Origin: Geobacteraceae bacterium GWC2_55_20
GTDB lineage: Bacteria; Desulfobacterota; Desulfuromonadia; Geobacterales; Pseudopelobacteraceae
Direction of reading: 5' to 3'
DNA: 53,663 nt
Assembly (NCBI GenBank): GCA_001802125.1
Contig: MGZK01000084.1
Coordinates: forward strand, 11,808-65,470
Shown here: positions 43,932 through 52,703 of the stretch, one piece after another
Layout of the letters: every line of letters starts with the position of its first letter
Position numbering within the stretch: position 1 is the first letter of the stretch
Made by a program: the position numbers and the translations under genes
Notes under the pieces: model-generated
Databases searched by the model: none
Seen by the model: only the letters and a program-made list of their open reading frames with translations
Told to the model about the DNA's origin: nothing

Positions 43932-46091
43932 ATGAATTCCGACACTTCGATAAATGATGTAGTAGGTCAATTTGCAGAGACCGAGCTTCGCAAATTCTAT
44001 CGAGCCGCAGAGATTGGGTCTGCACAGGTCATAATTACCGATTGCAAGGGTATCATTGAGTATGTGAATCCTGCTTTCACCAGAGCTTCAGGATATTCAT
44101 ATGCTGAAGCGGCCGGAAAATCGCCGGCATTTCTCAAATCAGGCCGGATGTCGGCGGCCTTCTATGAACGTCTCTGGGATACACTGCTGGCTGGTGCCGA
44201 ATGGAGCGGCGAGTTTTTTAATCGTCGCAAGGACGGAACTTTTTATCATGAGAGAGCGGTTATATCATCAATAAAGGGTAATGATGGCGAGATAACCCAT
44301 TTTATAAAGGTTGCAGACGATATCACACTGATACGGCTTAACGAAGAACACCACCAGCGGCAGATAAAACTGATAGAATCGATAAATATTGCCAACCTCC
44401 ATTTTATTGAAAATGGCAGTCTGTCGAAAATGGCCGGTATTATTCTGGAAACCTGTATGGCGAGCACCAGCTCACCGTTCGGAATAATCATGGAACTATT
44501 GCCTAATGGTAATGCGGTTGTCCTGGCATTATTAACTACTTCGGTTGAATCGGCACAAGATTTATCCGGTTATCATGACATCCAATATGAAATACTGCGC
44601 CACGGTTCATATGAGGTGCCGCTTCACACATCACTTTTCATGGCACCGATTATCGAGAAAAAAACCATCATAGTAAATCGGGCAGAAGACAACCAGTGGA
44701 AATCATGTACATGTCGATTGTGTTCTCCAACAGTTTCCAGTTTTGCCGGGTTTCCACTGAAAGTCGGTTCTTCAGTGATCGGAATGATCGGCCTGGCAAA
44801 CTGTGAGTTTGGGTATTCGGACAACGATATAGCTGATTTTGATATTTTTACTCACCCATGTTCACTCGCCTTCAGTTCAGCACGTGCGGAAACGATTCGC
44901 AAAGCGACCCAGGAACAGCTGAAGCAGTCTCAAAAGATGGAAGCCATCGGACAACTTGCGGGAGGCATCGCCCATGACTTCAATAATCTTCTTACCGTTA
45001 TAAACGGATTCAGTACATTGGCAATCCAGAAGATCGGTGACGACAGTCCGGCAAAAAAAGATCTCGAACAGGTTCTCAATGCCGGCGAACGCGCAACTAC
45101 TCTAATCAGGCAGTTACTGGGTTTTGGACGCCGCCAGGTGCTTGATCCGAAACCGGTCCGGGTGAATACTTTCATTTCAGGTCTTCATAAGATCCTCAGC
45201 CGCCTGATCGGTGAGAATATCATCCTGACCACCAATCTTGCCACGGACGTAGGGCATGTCATGGCTGATCCGAGCCAGATCGAACAGATCATCATGAATC
45301 TTGTCATCAACGCCCGGGATGCAATGGAGCGCGGCGGAACAATCATGGTTGAAACAGCCAATGCGGACCTGGATTCAAATTTTGTATTTCACAACCGTGG
45401 AGCAAAAGAAGGTTCCTATGTGATGATATCCGTGCGCGACTCGGGCATGGGCATGTCGGAAGAGGTCATTTCACGAATTTTCGAACCGTTTTTTACTACC
45501 AAAAAAGACTCCGGAACCGGCCTTGGACTCGCGACAGTTTATGGGATTGTAAAGCAGAGTAACGGCTATATTCAAGTGCTTAGCGAACTTGGACTCGGAT
45601 CGGAATTCAGGGTTTATCTGCCCAGAGTGATTCTGGAGCACCCCGAGTCTGAATCGGATACGGTTTGTAGAGATACTGTTGAGTCCTTTGGAACCGGTGG
45701 CTTGATTCTGGTGGTGGAAGATGAACAGACCGTGCTGGATTTTACCGCTGCAGCACTTAGATCCAATGGTTATGATGTTTTGACGTCAAACGGTCCGGTT
45801 GAGGCCCTGAGATATTTCGATCAATATGGTAATAAGATAGAAATGATATTATCGGATGTTATGATGCCTGATATTTCAGGACCTGAAATGGCAAAGATTA
45901 TGCTGGAAAGAAATCCGGACTTGAAAATAGTGTTCATGACCGGTTATGCTGACGTTAAATTCAGCATAACCGGTATAAAAGAAGAGAGCTTGTACGTAAT
46001 TGTCAAGCCTTTCGGTACCCATGAACTTTCAAAGATGGTACACGACTGTTTGAGAGGTAAAAATAAATCAACGGTGGAGCAGTGTAGATGA
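43932..46091 (+). CDS. Hybrid sensor histidine kinase (PAS-GAF-HisKA-HATPase-REC)
   Basis: 719 aa, no membrane segment. PAS at about 20-135 (ITDCKGIIEYVNPAF), a GAF-like domain (about 150-320), HisKA with His348 (GGIAHDFNNLLTVI), HATPase (about 440-565, DSGMGM and GTGLGLATVYGIV), and a C-terminal receiver with Asp642 (LSDVMMPD). It senses an unknown cytoplasmic signal and relays phosphate. The TGA overlaps the next start by 4 bp, so the HD-GYP regulator is its probable partner. The upstream 190-bp gap is shared with the divergent secreted protein gene. Confidence 0.92.
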   Translation: MNSDTSINDVVGQFAETELRKFYRAAEIGSAQVIITDCKGIIEYVNPAFTRASGYSYAEAAGKSPAFLKSGRMSAAFYERLWDTLLAGAEWSGEFFNRRKDGTFYHERAVISSIKGNDGEITHFIKVADDITLIRLNEEHHQRQIKLIESINIANLHFIENGSLSKMAGIILETCMASTSSPFGIIMELLPNGNAVVLALLTTSVESAQDLSGYHDIQYEILRHGSYEVPLHTSLFMAPIIEKKTIIVNRAEDNQWKSCTCRLCSPTVSSFAGFPLKVGSSVIGMIGLANCEFGYSDNDIADFDIFTHPCSLAFSSARAETIRKATQEQLKQSQKMEAIGQLAGGIAHDFNNLLTVINGFSTLAIQKIGDDSPAKKDLEQVLNAGERATTLIRQLLGFGRRQVLDPKPVRVNTFISGLHKILSRLIGENIILTTNLATDVGHVMADPSQIEQIIMNLVINARDAMERGGTIMVETANADLDSNFVFHNRGAKEGSYVMISVRDSGMGMSEEVISRIFEPFFTTKKDSGTGLGLATVYGIVKQSNGYIQVLSELGLGSEFRVYLPRVILEHPESESDTVCRDTVESFGTGGLILVVEDEQTVLDFTAAALRSNGYDVLTSNGPVEALRYFDQYGNKIEMILSDVMMPDISGPEMAKIMLERNPDLKIVFMTGYADVKFSITGIKEESLYVIVKPFGTHELSKMVHDCLRGKNKSTVEQCR

Positions 46092-47134
46092 AAGAACATA
46101 TTCTGATTGTCGATGATGAAGAAATGATACGGGATTTATTATCTTCAGCCCTGCAGCAGGACAAGTATGTTTGTCATCAAGCGGCCAACGTTGATGAGGC
46201 GTTTATAATTCTAGGAAAGCAACAGATCGATCTTGTGATTTCAGATATCATGATGCCGGGCAGAAGCGGTGTTGAATTGCTGCGTGACCTTAAAAAAGTT
46301 GATCCGGATATTGCGGTGCTTATGATAACCGGATTATCCGACATGAACACCGCGATGGAATGTGTTCATCTCGGAGCGGATGATTATATTACAAAACCGT
46401 TTGGCATAAACCGTGTTGTACTAACCGTTAAAAACCTGATCGAACGCAGGTGCCTTGCCATTGAAAAAAAGAATTATCAAGCGAATCTAGAGTTCAAAGT
46501 GATGGAGCAGACCGAACAGATTCGAAAAACCATGAACGAGTTGACTCTGACTTACGACAGTACTCTGACCGCTCTAGTACGGGCGCTGGATGCAAGGGAA
46601 AAAGAAGTTGGATCACACTCCGAGCGCGTCATGAATTACGCCGTTTTTTTAGCCCAGAAAATGGGGATGACGGGAAAAGAGTTGGACGAACTTGCCAAGG
46701 GATCATTGTTGCACGATATCGGCAAGATCGGGATTTCAGATAACATTCTCCTGAAACCAGGGTCGCTGGACGAGGATGAATGGGCGGAAATGCGCAGACA
46801 CCCGCAGGTTGGTTATGCAATTCTGTCGGAAATAAAGTTTCTGAAATCACCTTCTGAAATAATTCTATGTCACCATGAGCGATTTGACGGCACAGGATAT
46901 CCGAAACAGATCAAGGGTTCACAAATACCAATCGGTGCTCGAATATTTGCGCTGGTCGATACACTGGACGCGATGACATCCGACCGTCCATATCGTCGCG
47001 CACTCCCTTTTGAAGCGGTAACAAATGAGGTGGTCAAGCACAGCGGAACCCAGTTTGACCCGGAGATAGCCGAATTGTTCCTCTCAATAAACCGGCATCA
47101 TTGGGAGGAATGTGCGGGCAAACGGCTTGTATAA
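46088..47134 (+). CDS. Response regulator with HD-GYP domain
   Basis: 348 aa. The receiver domain 1-120 has phospho-Asp53 (ISDIMMPG). A linker helix leads to an HD-GYP domain with HSERVMNYAV, HDIGKIGIS, HHERFDGTGYP and ALVDTLDAMTSDRPYR, the full set for c-di-GMP phosphodiesterase activity. It is translationally coupled (ATGA) to the hybrid kinase upstream, making a likely kinase-effector pair that lowers c-di-GMP. Confidence 0.93.
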   Translation: MKEHILIVDDEEMIRDLLSSALQQDKYVCHQAANVDEAFIILGKQQIDLVISDIMMPGRSGVELLRDLKKVDPDIAVLMITGLSDMNTAMECVHLGADDYITKPFGINRVVLTVKNLIERRCLAIEKKNYQANLEFKVMEQTEQIRKTMNELTLTYDSTLTALVRALDAREKEVGSHSERVMNYAVFLAQKMGMTGKELDELAKGSLLHDIGKIGISDNILLKPGSLDEDEWAEMRRHPQVGYAILSEIKFLKSPSEIILCHHERFDGTGYPKQIKGSQIPIGARIFALVDTLDAMTSDRPYRRALPFEAVTNEVVKHSGTQFDPEIAELFLSINRHHWEECAGKRLV

Positions 47135-47140
47135 ATAAAT

Positions 47141-47211
47141 GCGGGATTCGAAATAATCCGAACCCCGCTTAGAATGCTAAAACAAACTGGGAAGCATCTT
47201 AATTGATGCTT
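47141..47211. terminator. Two tandem hairpins between convergent genes
   Basis: Hairpin 1 at 47141-47168 pairs GCGGG/CCCGC with an inner TTCG/CGAA stem. Hairpin 2 at 47192-47211 is a perfect AAGCATC/GATGCTT stem with a TTAATT loop. Both lie between the HD-GYP gene and the small acidic gene. Confidence 0.6.
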
Positions 47212-47242
47212 TGATTACGATTTAATTAAATCTGATTTCTAA

Positions 47243-47521
47243 TTATTCATCTTCCCACTCGTCGTTTCCAACCGGTCCGGCCTCATAGTCATAGAAGTCA
47301 CCATCGGCTTCTTCGTCACCATCCAGCTCTTCATCCATAATCCGATCCGGTAATCTGACCTCCTGCTCGGCTATTCCTTCAAATCTGCGGAGCAATTCAG
47401 AGTTACTGCAAAAACGCCCCGATTTGAAACCGCACGAAGTCAGGTCGCACAGATCAAAAAGCTGAATTTCACTGCAAAGCCGTTGTGGCAAATGGTCTTG
47501 TTTCAACGCGTTATCCATCAT
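47243..47521 (-). CDS. Small acidic Cys-containing protein, unrecognised
   Basis: 92 aa. The first half holds four to five cysteines (LCSEIQLFDLCDLTSCGFKS, GRFCSN) that could bind metal or form disulfides. The last third is very acidic (DEELDGDEEADGDFYDYE). There is no signal peptide. It follows fbp by 20 bp on the same strand, so it may be cotranscribed. I do not recognise the family. Confidence 0.65.
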   Translation of the reverse strand: MMDNALKQDHLPQRLCSEIQLFDLCDLTSCGFKSGRFCSNSELLRRFEGIAEQEVRLPDRIMDEELDGDEEADGDFYDYEAGPVGNDEWEDE

Positions 47522-47541
47522 AAGACGCTGCGAAATGCCTT

Positions 47542-48486
47542 TTAGTCCATACCATTCAAAAACTCTGCGGCTTTTTCAACATCGTTCCTGCAACCTATAT
47601 ACACGGGGGCCCGCTGGTCAAGCCCTTCCGGCAAGATATCCAGAATCGGAATTTCTCCGTTTGTAGCCATTCCTCCGGCCTGTTCGATCAGAAAAGCCAT
47701 TGGATTAAGTTCAAAAAGAAGTCGCAACTTGCCGTTGGCAGCATCCGACAGCGCCGGATACATGAAAACACCTTTACCTTTCATCAGAATTTGGTTGATA
47801 TCGGGTACGAAACCGCCGGAATAACGCAATTTTGAACCTTTCGCCTCCAAGTATCGGATGAACTTTTCATTTCCTTCGCTGTATTTTTTTCTCAAGCCGC
47901 CCGGCGAGTAGATATCACCTGAAGGTTGCATCTGTATATTCTCGCGTGTCAGAGTATACTCCATCAATTGGTTCATAGTGAATTCATAGACACCCTTGCC
48001 GACCGAATATACAAGGGAAACCCGTGGTCCATAGAGAATATACATTGAGCCGACCATCTTGCGGCCCGGCTGGAGCAGATCGTTTCCCTGGTAGATACCG
48101 ACAATGGTACCAACTGCCAGATTGACATCAACCAGTGAAGAACCGTCCAGCGGATCATATGCAACCGAAAACATCCCTTGAGGATTGCTGGTAACCTGAA
48201 AGATTTCCTCCATCTCTTCAGAAGCGATATTGCAGACAACTCCGGAATGCTGCAATCGCTTGCGCATGATTCGATCCGAGAGAACATCCAGCGCCAGCTG
48301 TTCTTCACCGTATAGATTGGAAGTACCAGCAACACCGAGGTCTCCGGTTCTGACCGCATTGATCACATACTTGCTGGCCTCGGCAATCTCACAAATAAGA
48401 TGCACAAGATTGCCACTAATGTTTTGGTCGCGCAAATGCTGGCGAAGATCAACCTGAAATTTAGTCTTACCCGGCTGGCTGTACAT
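47542..48486 (-). CDS. fbp: Class I fructose-1,6-bisphosphatase
   Basis: 314 aa. The metal-binding motif AYDPLDGSSLVDVN, NIASEEMEE and the substrate loop (KLRYSGGFVPDINQIL), plus the C-terminal FLIEQAGGMATNG, define class I FBPase of gluconeogenesis. The ATG at 48486 is preferred to an upstream ATG at 48507 because GGAGGAAGA precedes it directly. Confidence 0.95.
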   Translation of the reverse strand: MYSQPGKTKFQVDLRQHLRDQNISGNLVHLICEIAEASKYVINAVRTGDLGVAGTSNLYGEEQLALDVLSDRIMRKRLQHSGVVCNIASEEMEEIFQVTSNPQGMFSVAYDPLDGSSLVDVNLAVGTIVGIYQGNDLLQPGRKMVGSMYILYGPRVSLVYSVGKGVYEFTMNQLMEYTLTRENIQMQPSGDIYSPGGLRKKYSEGNEKFIRYLEAKGSKLRYSGGFVPDINQILMKGKGVFMYPALSDAANGKLRLLFELNPMAFLIEQAGGMATNGEIPILDILPEGLDQRAPVYIGCRNDVEKAAEFLNGMD

Positions 48487-48591
48487 TCTTCCTCCATAAT
48501 CAATCATATAAGCAACTATTGCCCTGCAAGATACTGCAAACAGGCAGTTTTAGCAAGACTAAATAATTAAGAAACATGAGCTTTCAACAGG

Positions 48592-49374
48592 TCATACCTT
48601 CATAACCGAGGAGAGATAGGTAATAAGACCATCCAGGAGAAAAACAGTAAACAGACTGGTCATAACAGCCTTGGTAGCTGCCTGGGGAATTTCAGTGGCG
48701 CTGCGGTCAACGTTCAGGCCGTACCAGCAGCAGGTAGATGAGATAAATAATCCGAAAAAGGTACTCTTGGCAAACAGCATGACAACTTCCCTTAATCCAA
48801 GTGAAGAGACAATCCCCTGTATAAACTGCTGATAAGGAACATGCCATCCAATTGATGCAACCAGAAAGCTGCCAACAAAGGCAGTCATTACGAAATACAC
48901 CGTCAGAACGACTATTGCTGTTGTAACACCGATAATGCGCGGCATAACCAGATATGAAGTTGTTGGAATACCAAGCATCTCGATTGATTCAATTTCACCA
49001 TTGATCTTCATTGTTCCAAGTTCGGTTGCAATTGCAGTTCCGCTTCGTGCAATTACGATAATAGCAGTCAAGAGCGGCGCCAGCTCGCGCAAAACAACCC
49101 ATGCCAGGATCTTCCCGACCAAAGCACCGTTATTACCGGCCAGGCTTACAACCTGGGTTATTATTACAGTCCCGATAATAACGGCAATTATAACGATGAT
49201 TTTTGCCGCCTCAAATCCGGTGAAATATATCTGCTTCAGGAAAACCATCCGTATGGCAGCAGTACCGTAACTAAATGCACGAACAGCGTTGCCGGAAGCC
49301 TGCACCAGCATTTGGAATATATCGGACAAAAAAAGTATCTTGACTAGAAAAACCCGCCCAAGTGAATTGATCAT
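48592..49374 (-). CDS. mlaE: MlaE-family ABC transporter permease
   Basis: 260 aa with about five to six membrane segments. The ALVGKILAWVVLRELAPLLTAIIV stretch and the GTMKINGEIESIEMLG block are the MlaE/YrbE signature. It is normally the permease of a lipid-transport complex with an MlaF ATPase and an MlaD substrate-binding protein, which are not adjacent here. It lies 16 bp after the metallo-beta-lactamase gene and 105 bp before fbp. Confidence 0.92.
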   Translation of the reverse strand: MINSLGRVFLVKILFLSDIFQMLVQASGNAVRAFSYGTAAIRMVFLKQIYFTGFEAAKIIVIIAVIIGTVIITQVVSLAGNNGALVGKILAWVVLRELAPLLTAIIVIARSGTAIATELGTMKINGEIESIEMLGIPTTSYLVMPRIIGVTTAIVVLTVYFVMTAFVGSFLVASIGWHVPYQQFIQGIVSSLGLREVVMLFAKSTFFGLFISSTCCWYGLNVDRSATEIPQAATKAVMTSLFTVFLLDGLITYLSSVMKV

Positions 49375-49390
49375 GACAATCTTTCACGCA

Positions 49391-50149
49391 CTATATGTCA
49401 TAAATGGATCCGTCACGCAGAAGCTCGATACCGGCTATATTCAGAGATTCTATTTCTCTGCGAATGATATCCACATATTGCGGCTTTGGGTGGGTAACAA
49501 GTATTCTTTTGGGTAATGTATCAATCTTGGTCAACTCTTGCAGAAGCATTGTGGAAGTCATGTGTTTGGTAAGCAGGGCCAGCGATTCCATACTGTTGGG
49601 AAACGACACTTCAACTATCAGAGCATCAATTCCCGAACAGTATTTCCAGATATCTTCAGTTGGTCCGGTGTCCCCGGTATAGACAATCGTCCGGCCGCCT
49701 GAAGCCACCCGGAAGCCAACAGCCGGCACGGTATGGTTAACAGGTATGGCCTGAATGGTATATCCTTCAACTTCGTATTCCTGATAAGTAATTAAATTTG
49801 AGTATGCAATCACCGGGTCGGCCACGGAGGGTATTTTTGTAAAATCCGGCCAAATAATGTTGTTGAACAAATGATTTTGCAAGGCGGTCTTAACATCGAT
49901 AGTACAGTGTATATTAACGGTATGATTCAGGTTTTTAATAATTATGTTATCCGCCAGGGCTGGAATGCCGCGGATATGGTCAAGATGGGAGTGGGTAATA
50001 AATATATTGTGGATATTCCACTGTTCCTCTTCGCTTAATACAGAACCTATCGTGCCGGCATCCAGCAACAGTATGCCGTCTATCAGAAACGCCGGAGGCC
50101 TGAAATCGGGGAACTCCGCGCCTGCGCTTCCCAGAATCCGTAACTCCAT
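49391..50149 (-). CDS. Metallo-beta-lactamase fold phosphodiesterase-like protein
   Basis: 252 aa from the ATG at 50149, which has GGGGGAG directly upstream. Metal motif THSHLDHIRG, further ligands VNHTVPAVGF and VYTGDTGPTEDIW, and the VTHPKPQY end place it near class II cyclic-nucleotide phosphodiesterases. The substrate is uncertain; a cAMP or other phosphodiester is inferred. It is cotranscribed with mlaE. Confidence 0.8.
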   Translation of the reverse strand: MELRILGSAGAEFPDFRPPAFLIDGILLLDAGTIGSVLSEEEQWNIHNIFITHSHLDHIRGIPALADNIIIKNLNHTVNIHCTIDVKTALQNHLFNNIIWPDFTKIPSVADPVIAYSNLITYQEYEVEGYTIQAIPVNHTVPAVGFRVASGGRTIVYTGDTGPTEDIWKYCSGIDALIVEVSFPNSMESLALLTKHMTSTMLLQELTKIDTLPKRILVTHPKPQYVDIIRREIESLNIAGIELLRDGSIYDI

Positions 50150-50265
50150 ATCTCCCCCTGTAATCAACGTTAATTATTTTTTGTTCAGCTGCTTCAGACC
50201 ACACTTTGCACCAGCAGTTGATTGAAAGTCAAGTCACAGTAACCGCCTACTTTGATATGATCGGC

Positions 50266-51087
50266 TCAAAGAAAGGGTTGACATACCTGGCACACATGGG
50301 TCCCACGCTGGCCGACTCTGATTTTAATTATCGTTGAACCGCACCTTGAACAGCTCAGCCCTTCCCTGCCATAGACACTTACAACAAAACGCCCTTTACC
50401 GAAGACCCCGTCAATATTGGCTCCATTGGATTCGACTGCATCAGACAAAATATCGCGAATAGCATTACAAAGCCGTTCAATATCAAACGGTGTGAGGTCA
50501 CGACTGGATGTGAGCGGATGAATACCCGCCCGGAAAAGGATTTCGTCCGCGTAGATATTGCCTATGCCGGCAAGAAAAGATTGGTCCAGAAGCAGCGGTT
50601 TGATCTTACGTTGTAAAGCAGATATTCTTGACCTGAAAATTTCCGGGGTCACCGTCAAAGCGTCAGGTCCAAGCTTTGAAAGCACATCCGCGGGATTGGC
50701 TGCCAACCAGACCCTGCCGAATTTCCTGGGATCATCAAAACGCAATGCCAGGTCATTGTCCAGTATCAGCACTAGCCGTGTATGCCGTTCTATTGAATGC
50801 TCGCGTGGAACAAGAAACAGTCTTCCGGTCATTCGCAGGTGAAAAACAAGAAAAGACCCACTGCAACCAACGCCGGGTCTGATCATTCTGAAAATCAGAT
50901 ATTTGCCATGACGAGCTATTGAGGAAAAAAGCATTCCTTCAAGTTCGCCGGTAAAATTAGCGACAGGACAACCAGATATCACTGTATCGGAAAGGACAAT
51001 AACGCTATTGATCATCCGTCCCGGTAAAACCGGGGGACATTCTTGCAAAGTACGGAGAACGCTCTCCACTTCGGGAAGTTCGGGCAT
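50266..51087 (-). CDS. mutM: Formamidopyrimidine-DNA glycosylase
   Basis: 273 aa. It begins MPELPEVESVLRTL, giving the catalytic Pro2 and Glu3. ARHGKYLIF carries the conserved lysine, and a C-terminal zinc finger (CSRCG ... HVCQVCQ) closes the protein. It removes oxidised purines such as 8-oxoguanine. The ATG at 51087 is fixed by the mature N-terminus. It is divergent from the radical SAM gene. Confidence 0.96.
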   Translation of the reverse strand: MPELPEVESVLRTLQECPPVLPGRMINSVIVLSDTVISGCPVANFTGELEGMLFSSIARHGKYLIFRMIRPGVGCSGSFLVFHLRMTGRLFLVPREHSIERHTRLVLILDNDLALRFDDPRKFGRVWLAANPADVLSKLGPDALTVTPEIFRSRISALQRKIKPLLLDQSFLAGIGNIYADEILFRAGIHPLTSSRDLTPFDIERLCNAIRDILSDAVESNGANIDGVFGKGRFVVSVYGREGLSCSRCGSTIIKIRVGQRGTHVCQVCQPFL

Positions 51088-51258
51088 GGCATATAATCCC
51101 TTACACAATCCGGCTTGTCAATATTTATGCGGTTAAGACATCGTTCTCAAGATTGTTGGCTCATGTTTCTGCTGGCAATCAACGCTACTTTCTGCAAATA
51201 TGACCAGCCATACAAGGATCAGATTCAAAATCAATGGAACTACTGCGGAGTCTGTAAA

Positions 51259-52677
51259 GTGAAGGTTCTTTTCATCCACCCCTATGGCAACAATTTTCTG
51301 CCCGGCGTGCAGGATATAACCACTATTTTCAACCTGATGCCGCCACTGGGAATCATGAGCATTGCCGCGGTTTTGGAACAGAATGCTATTCAGGTTGAAA
51401 TCATAGACTGCTATGCGGCACCCACCTCAGCTGAGGCGCTGCTTGAGACGATAATATCAAGAAAGCCGGACATAGTCGGGTTATCATGTACCACATCGTC
51501 ATTCTTGGAAGGTTACGAAATTGCCAGGCTGGTAAAGAAGTTTAAACCTGAAATTTTTACTGTGGCCGGAGGAGCCCATGCCTGCACGATCGGAGCGCCA
51601 CTACTGGATTCGTTTCCAGACATCGACTACCTGGTCATCGGTGAAGGTGAACAGACCATGCTGGAGTTGGTACAAAGTGGCTGCGAAATGGTGGAGAATA
51701 TCCCCGGAGTAGCCTATCGCAAGCATGGAGTCGGTACTTTGTCGGCCCAGCGAGAATTGATAGCAGAACTGGATACACTACCCTTCCCGGCCTATCACCT
51801 TCTACCGAATTTCCCTGAACGCTACACTTTACCCCTGTTCAGCTTTCCAACGGCCCCCAATTCCAGCATCATATCCAGCCGGGGATGTCCGTACAGCTGT
51901 TCCTATTGCGACCGTTCCGTCTTCGCCCGCGGTTTTCGCTTTAATTCTCCGGAATATATTATCGGACATGTCGAAATGCTTAACAGTAAATACGGCATAC
52001 GTCATGTATTTTTCTACGACGACCTGTTTACATTTGACCGAAATCGCGTGACACGCTTTTGCGAACTTAAAAAGCAGAAACAACTTAAAGTAACCTACAA
52101 CTGTATCGCCAGACTGGAGCATGTGGATCATGAACTACTATCGTTGCTGAAGAACTCGGGCTGCTGGCAGGTAAATTTCGGGATAGAATCGGGAGACCCG
52201 GAGGTTGTAAAGAAACATCGCAAATTTTTCGGACTGGACGAGGTCGGCAGCAAGTTACAGATGGTCAAGGATGCAGGCATGCGGGTCAAGGGACTATTCA
52301 TGATCGGGCTGCCTGGCGAAAACGAAGCAGCGATCCGCCGTACGATCGATTATGCCTTGTCGCTGCCTCTGGAAGAGATCAACGTCACCAAGTTTACGCC
52401 TTTTCCGGGTGCGCCGGTCTACAAGACTATCCGTGAGCATGGCGAGTTTGATGAAAACTGGCCGCAGATGAATTGCATGAACTTCGTATTTATTCCGCAT
52501 GGCATGACCAAAGAACAACTGGAAAATCTGTACGATGAATTCATCCGCCGGTTTTACCACCGCGCCAGGATCCATTGGGGCTATGCCAGCATGCTCTGGA
52601 GATCTCCCCGCAGCATTCTTAAGTTTCTGAGGCATCTGCCTGAGATTTTGGCTTTTGAAATGAAGCAGAAGTGGTGA
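51259..52677 (+). CDS. B12-binding radical SAM protein
   Basis: 472 aa from the GTG at 51259, chosen because GGAG lies 8 bases upstream and the family starts at KVLFIHPYG; the longer reading from a TTG at 51115 has no support. The B12-binding domain (1-150) lacks the DxHxxG motif. The radical SAM core has Cys210-x3-Cys214-x2-Cys217 (SRGCPYSCSYCD). The DDLFTFD, FGIESGDPEVV and KGLFMIGLPGE segments fit the BchE-like group. The substrate is unknown. It is followed by a second, related gene 26 bp downstream. Confidence 0.88.
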   Translation: MKVLFIHPYGNNFLPGVQDITTIFNLMPPLGIMSIAAVLEQNAIQVEIIDCYAAPTSAEALLETIISRKPDIVGLSCTTSSFLEGYEIARLVKKFKPEIFTVAGGAHACTIGAPLLDSFPDIDYLVIGEGEQTMLELVQSGCEMVENIPGVAYRKHGVGTLSAQRELIAELDTLPFPAYHLLPNFPERYTLPLFSFPTAPNSSIISSRGCPYSCSYCDRSVFARGFRFNSPEYIIGHVEMLNSKYGIRHVFFYDDLFTFDRNRVTRFCELKKQKQLKVTYNCIARLEHVDHELLSLLKNSGCWQVNFGIESGDPEVVKKHRKFFGLDEVGSKLQMVKDAGMRVKGLFMIGLPGENEAAIRRTIDYALSLPLEEINVTKFTPFPGAPVYKTIREHGEFDENWPQMNCMNFVFIPHGMTKEQLENLYDEFIRRFYHRARIHWGYASMLWRSPRSILKFLRHLPEILAFEMKQKW

Positions 52678-52703
52678 TATCCGGATTATAACGAGAGGTA
52701 ATC

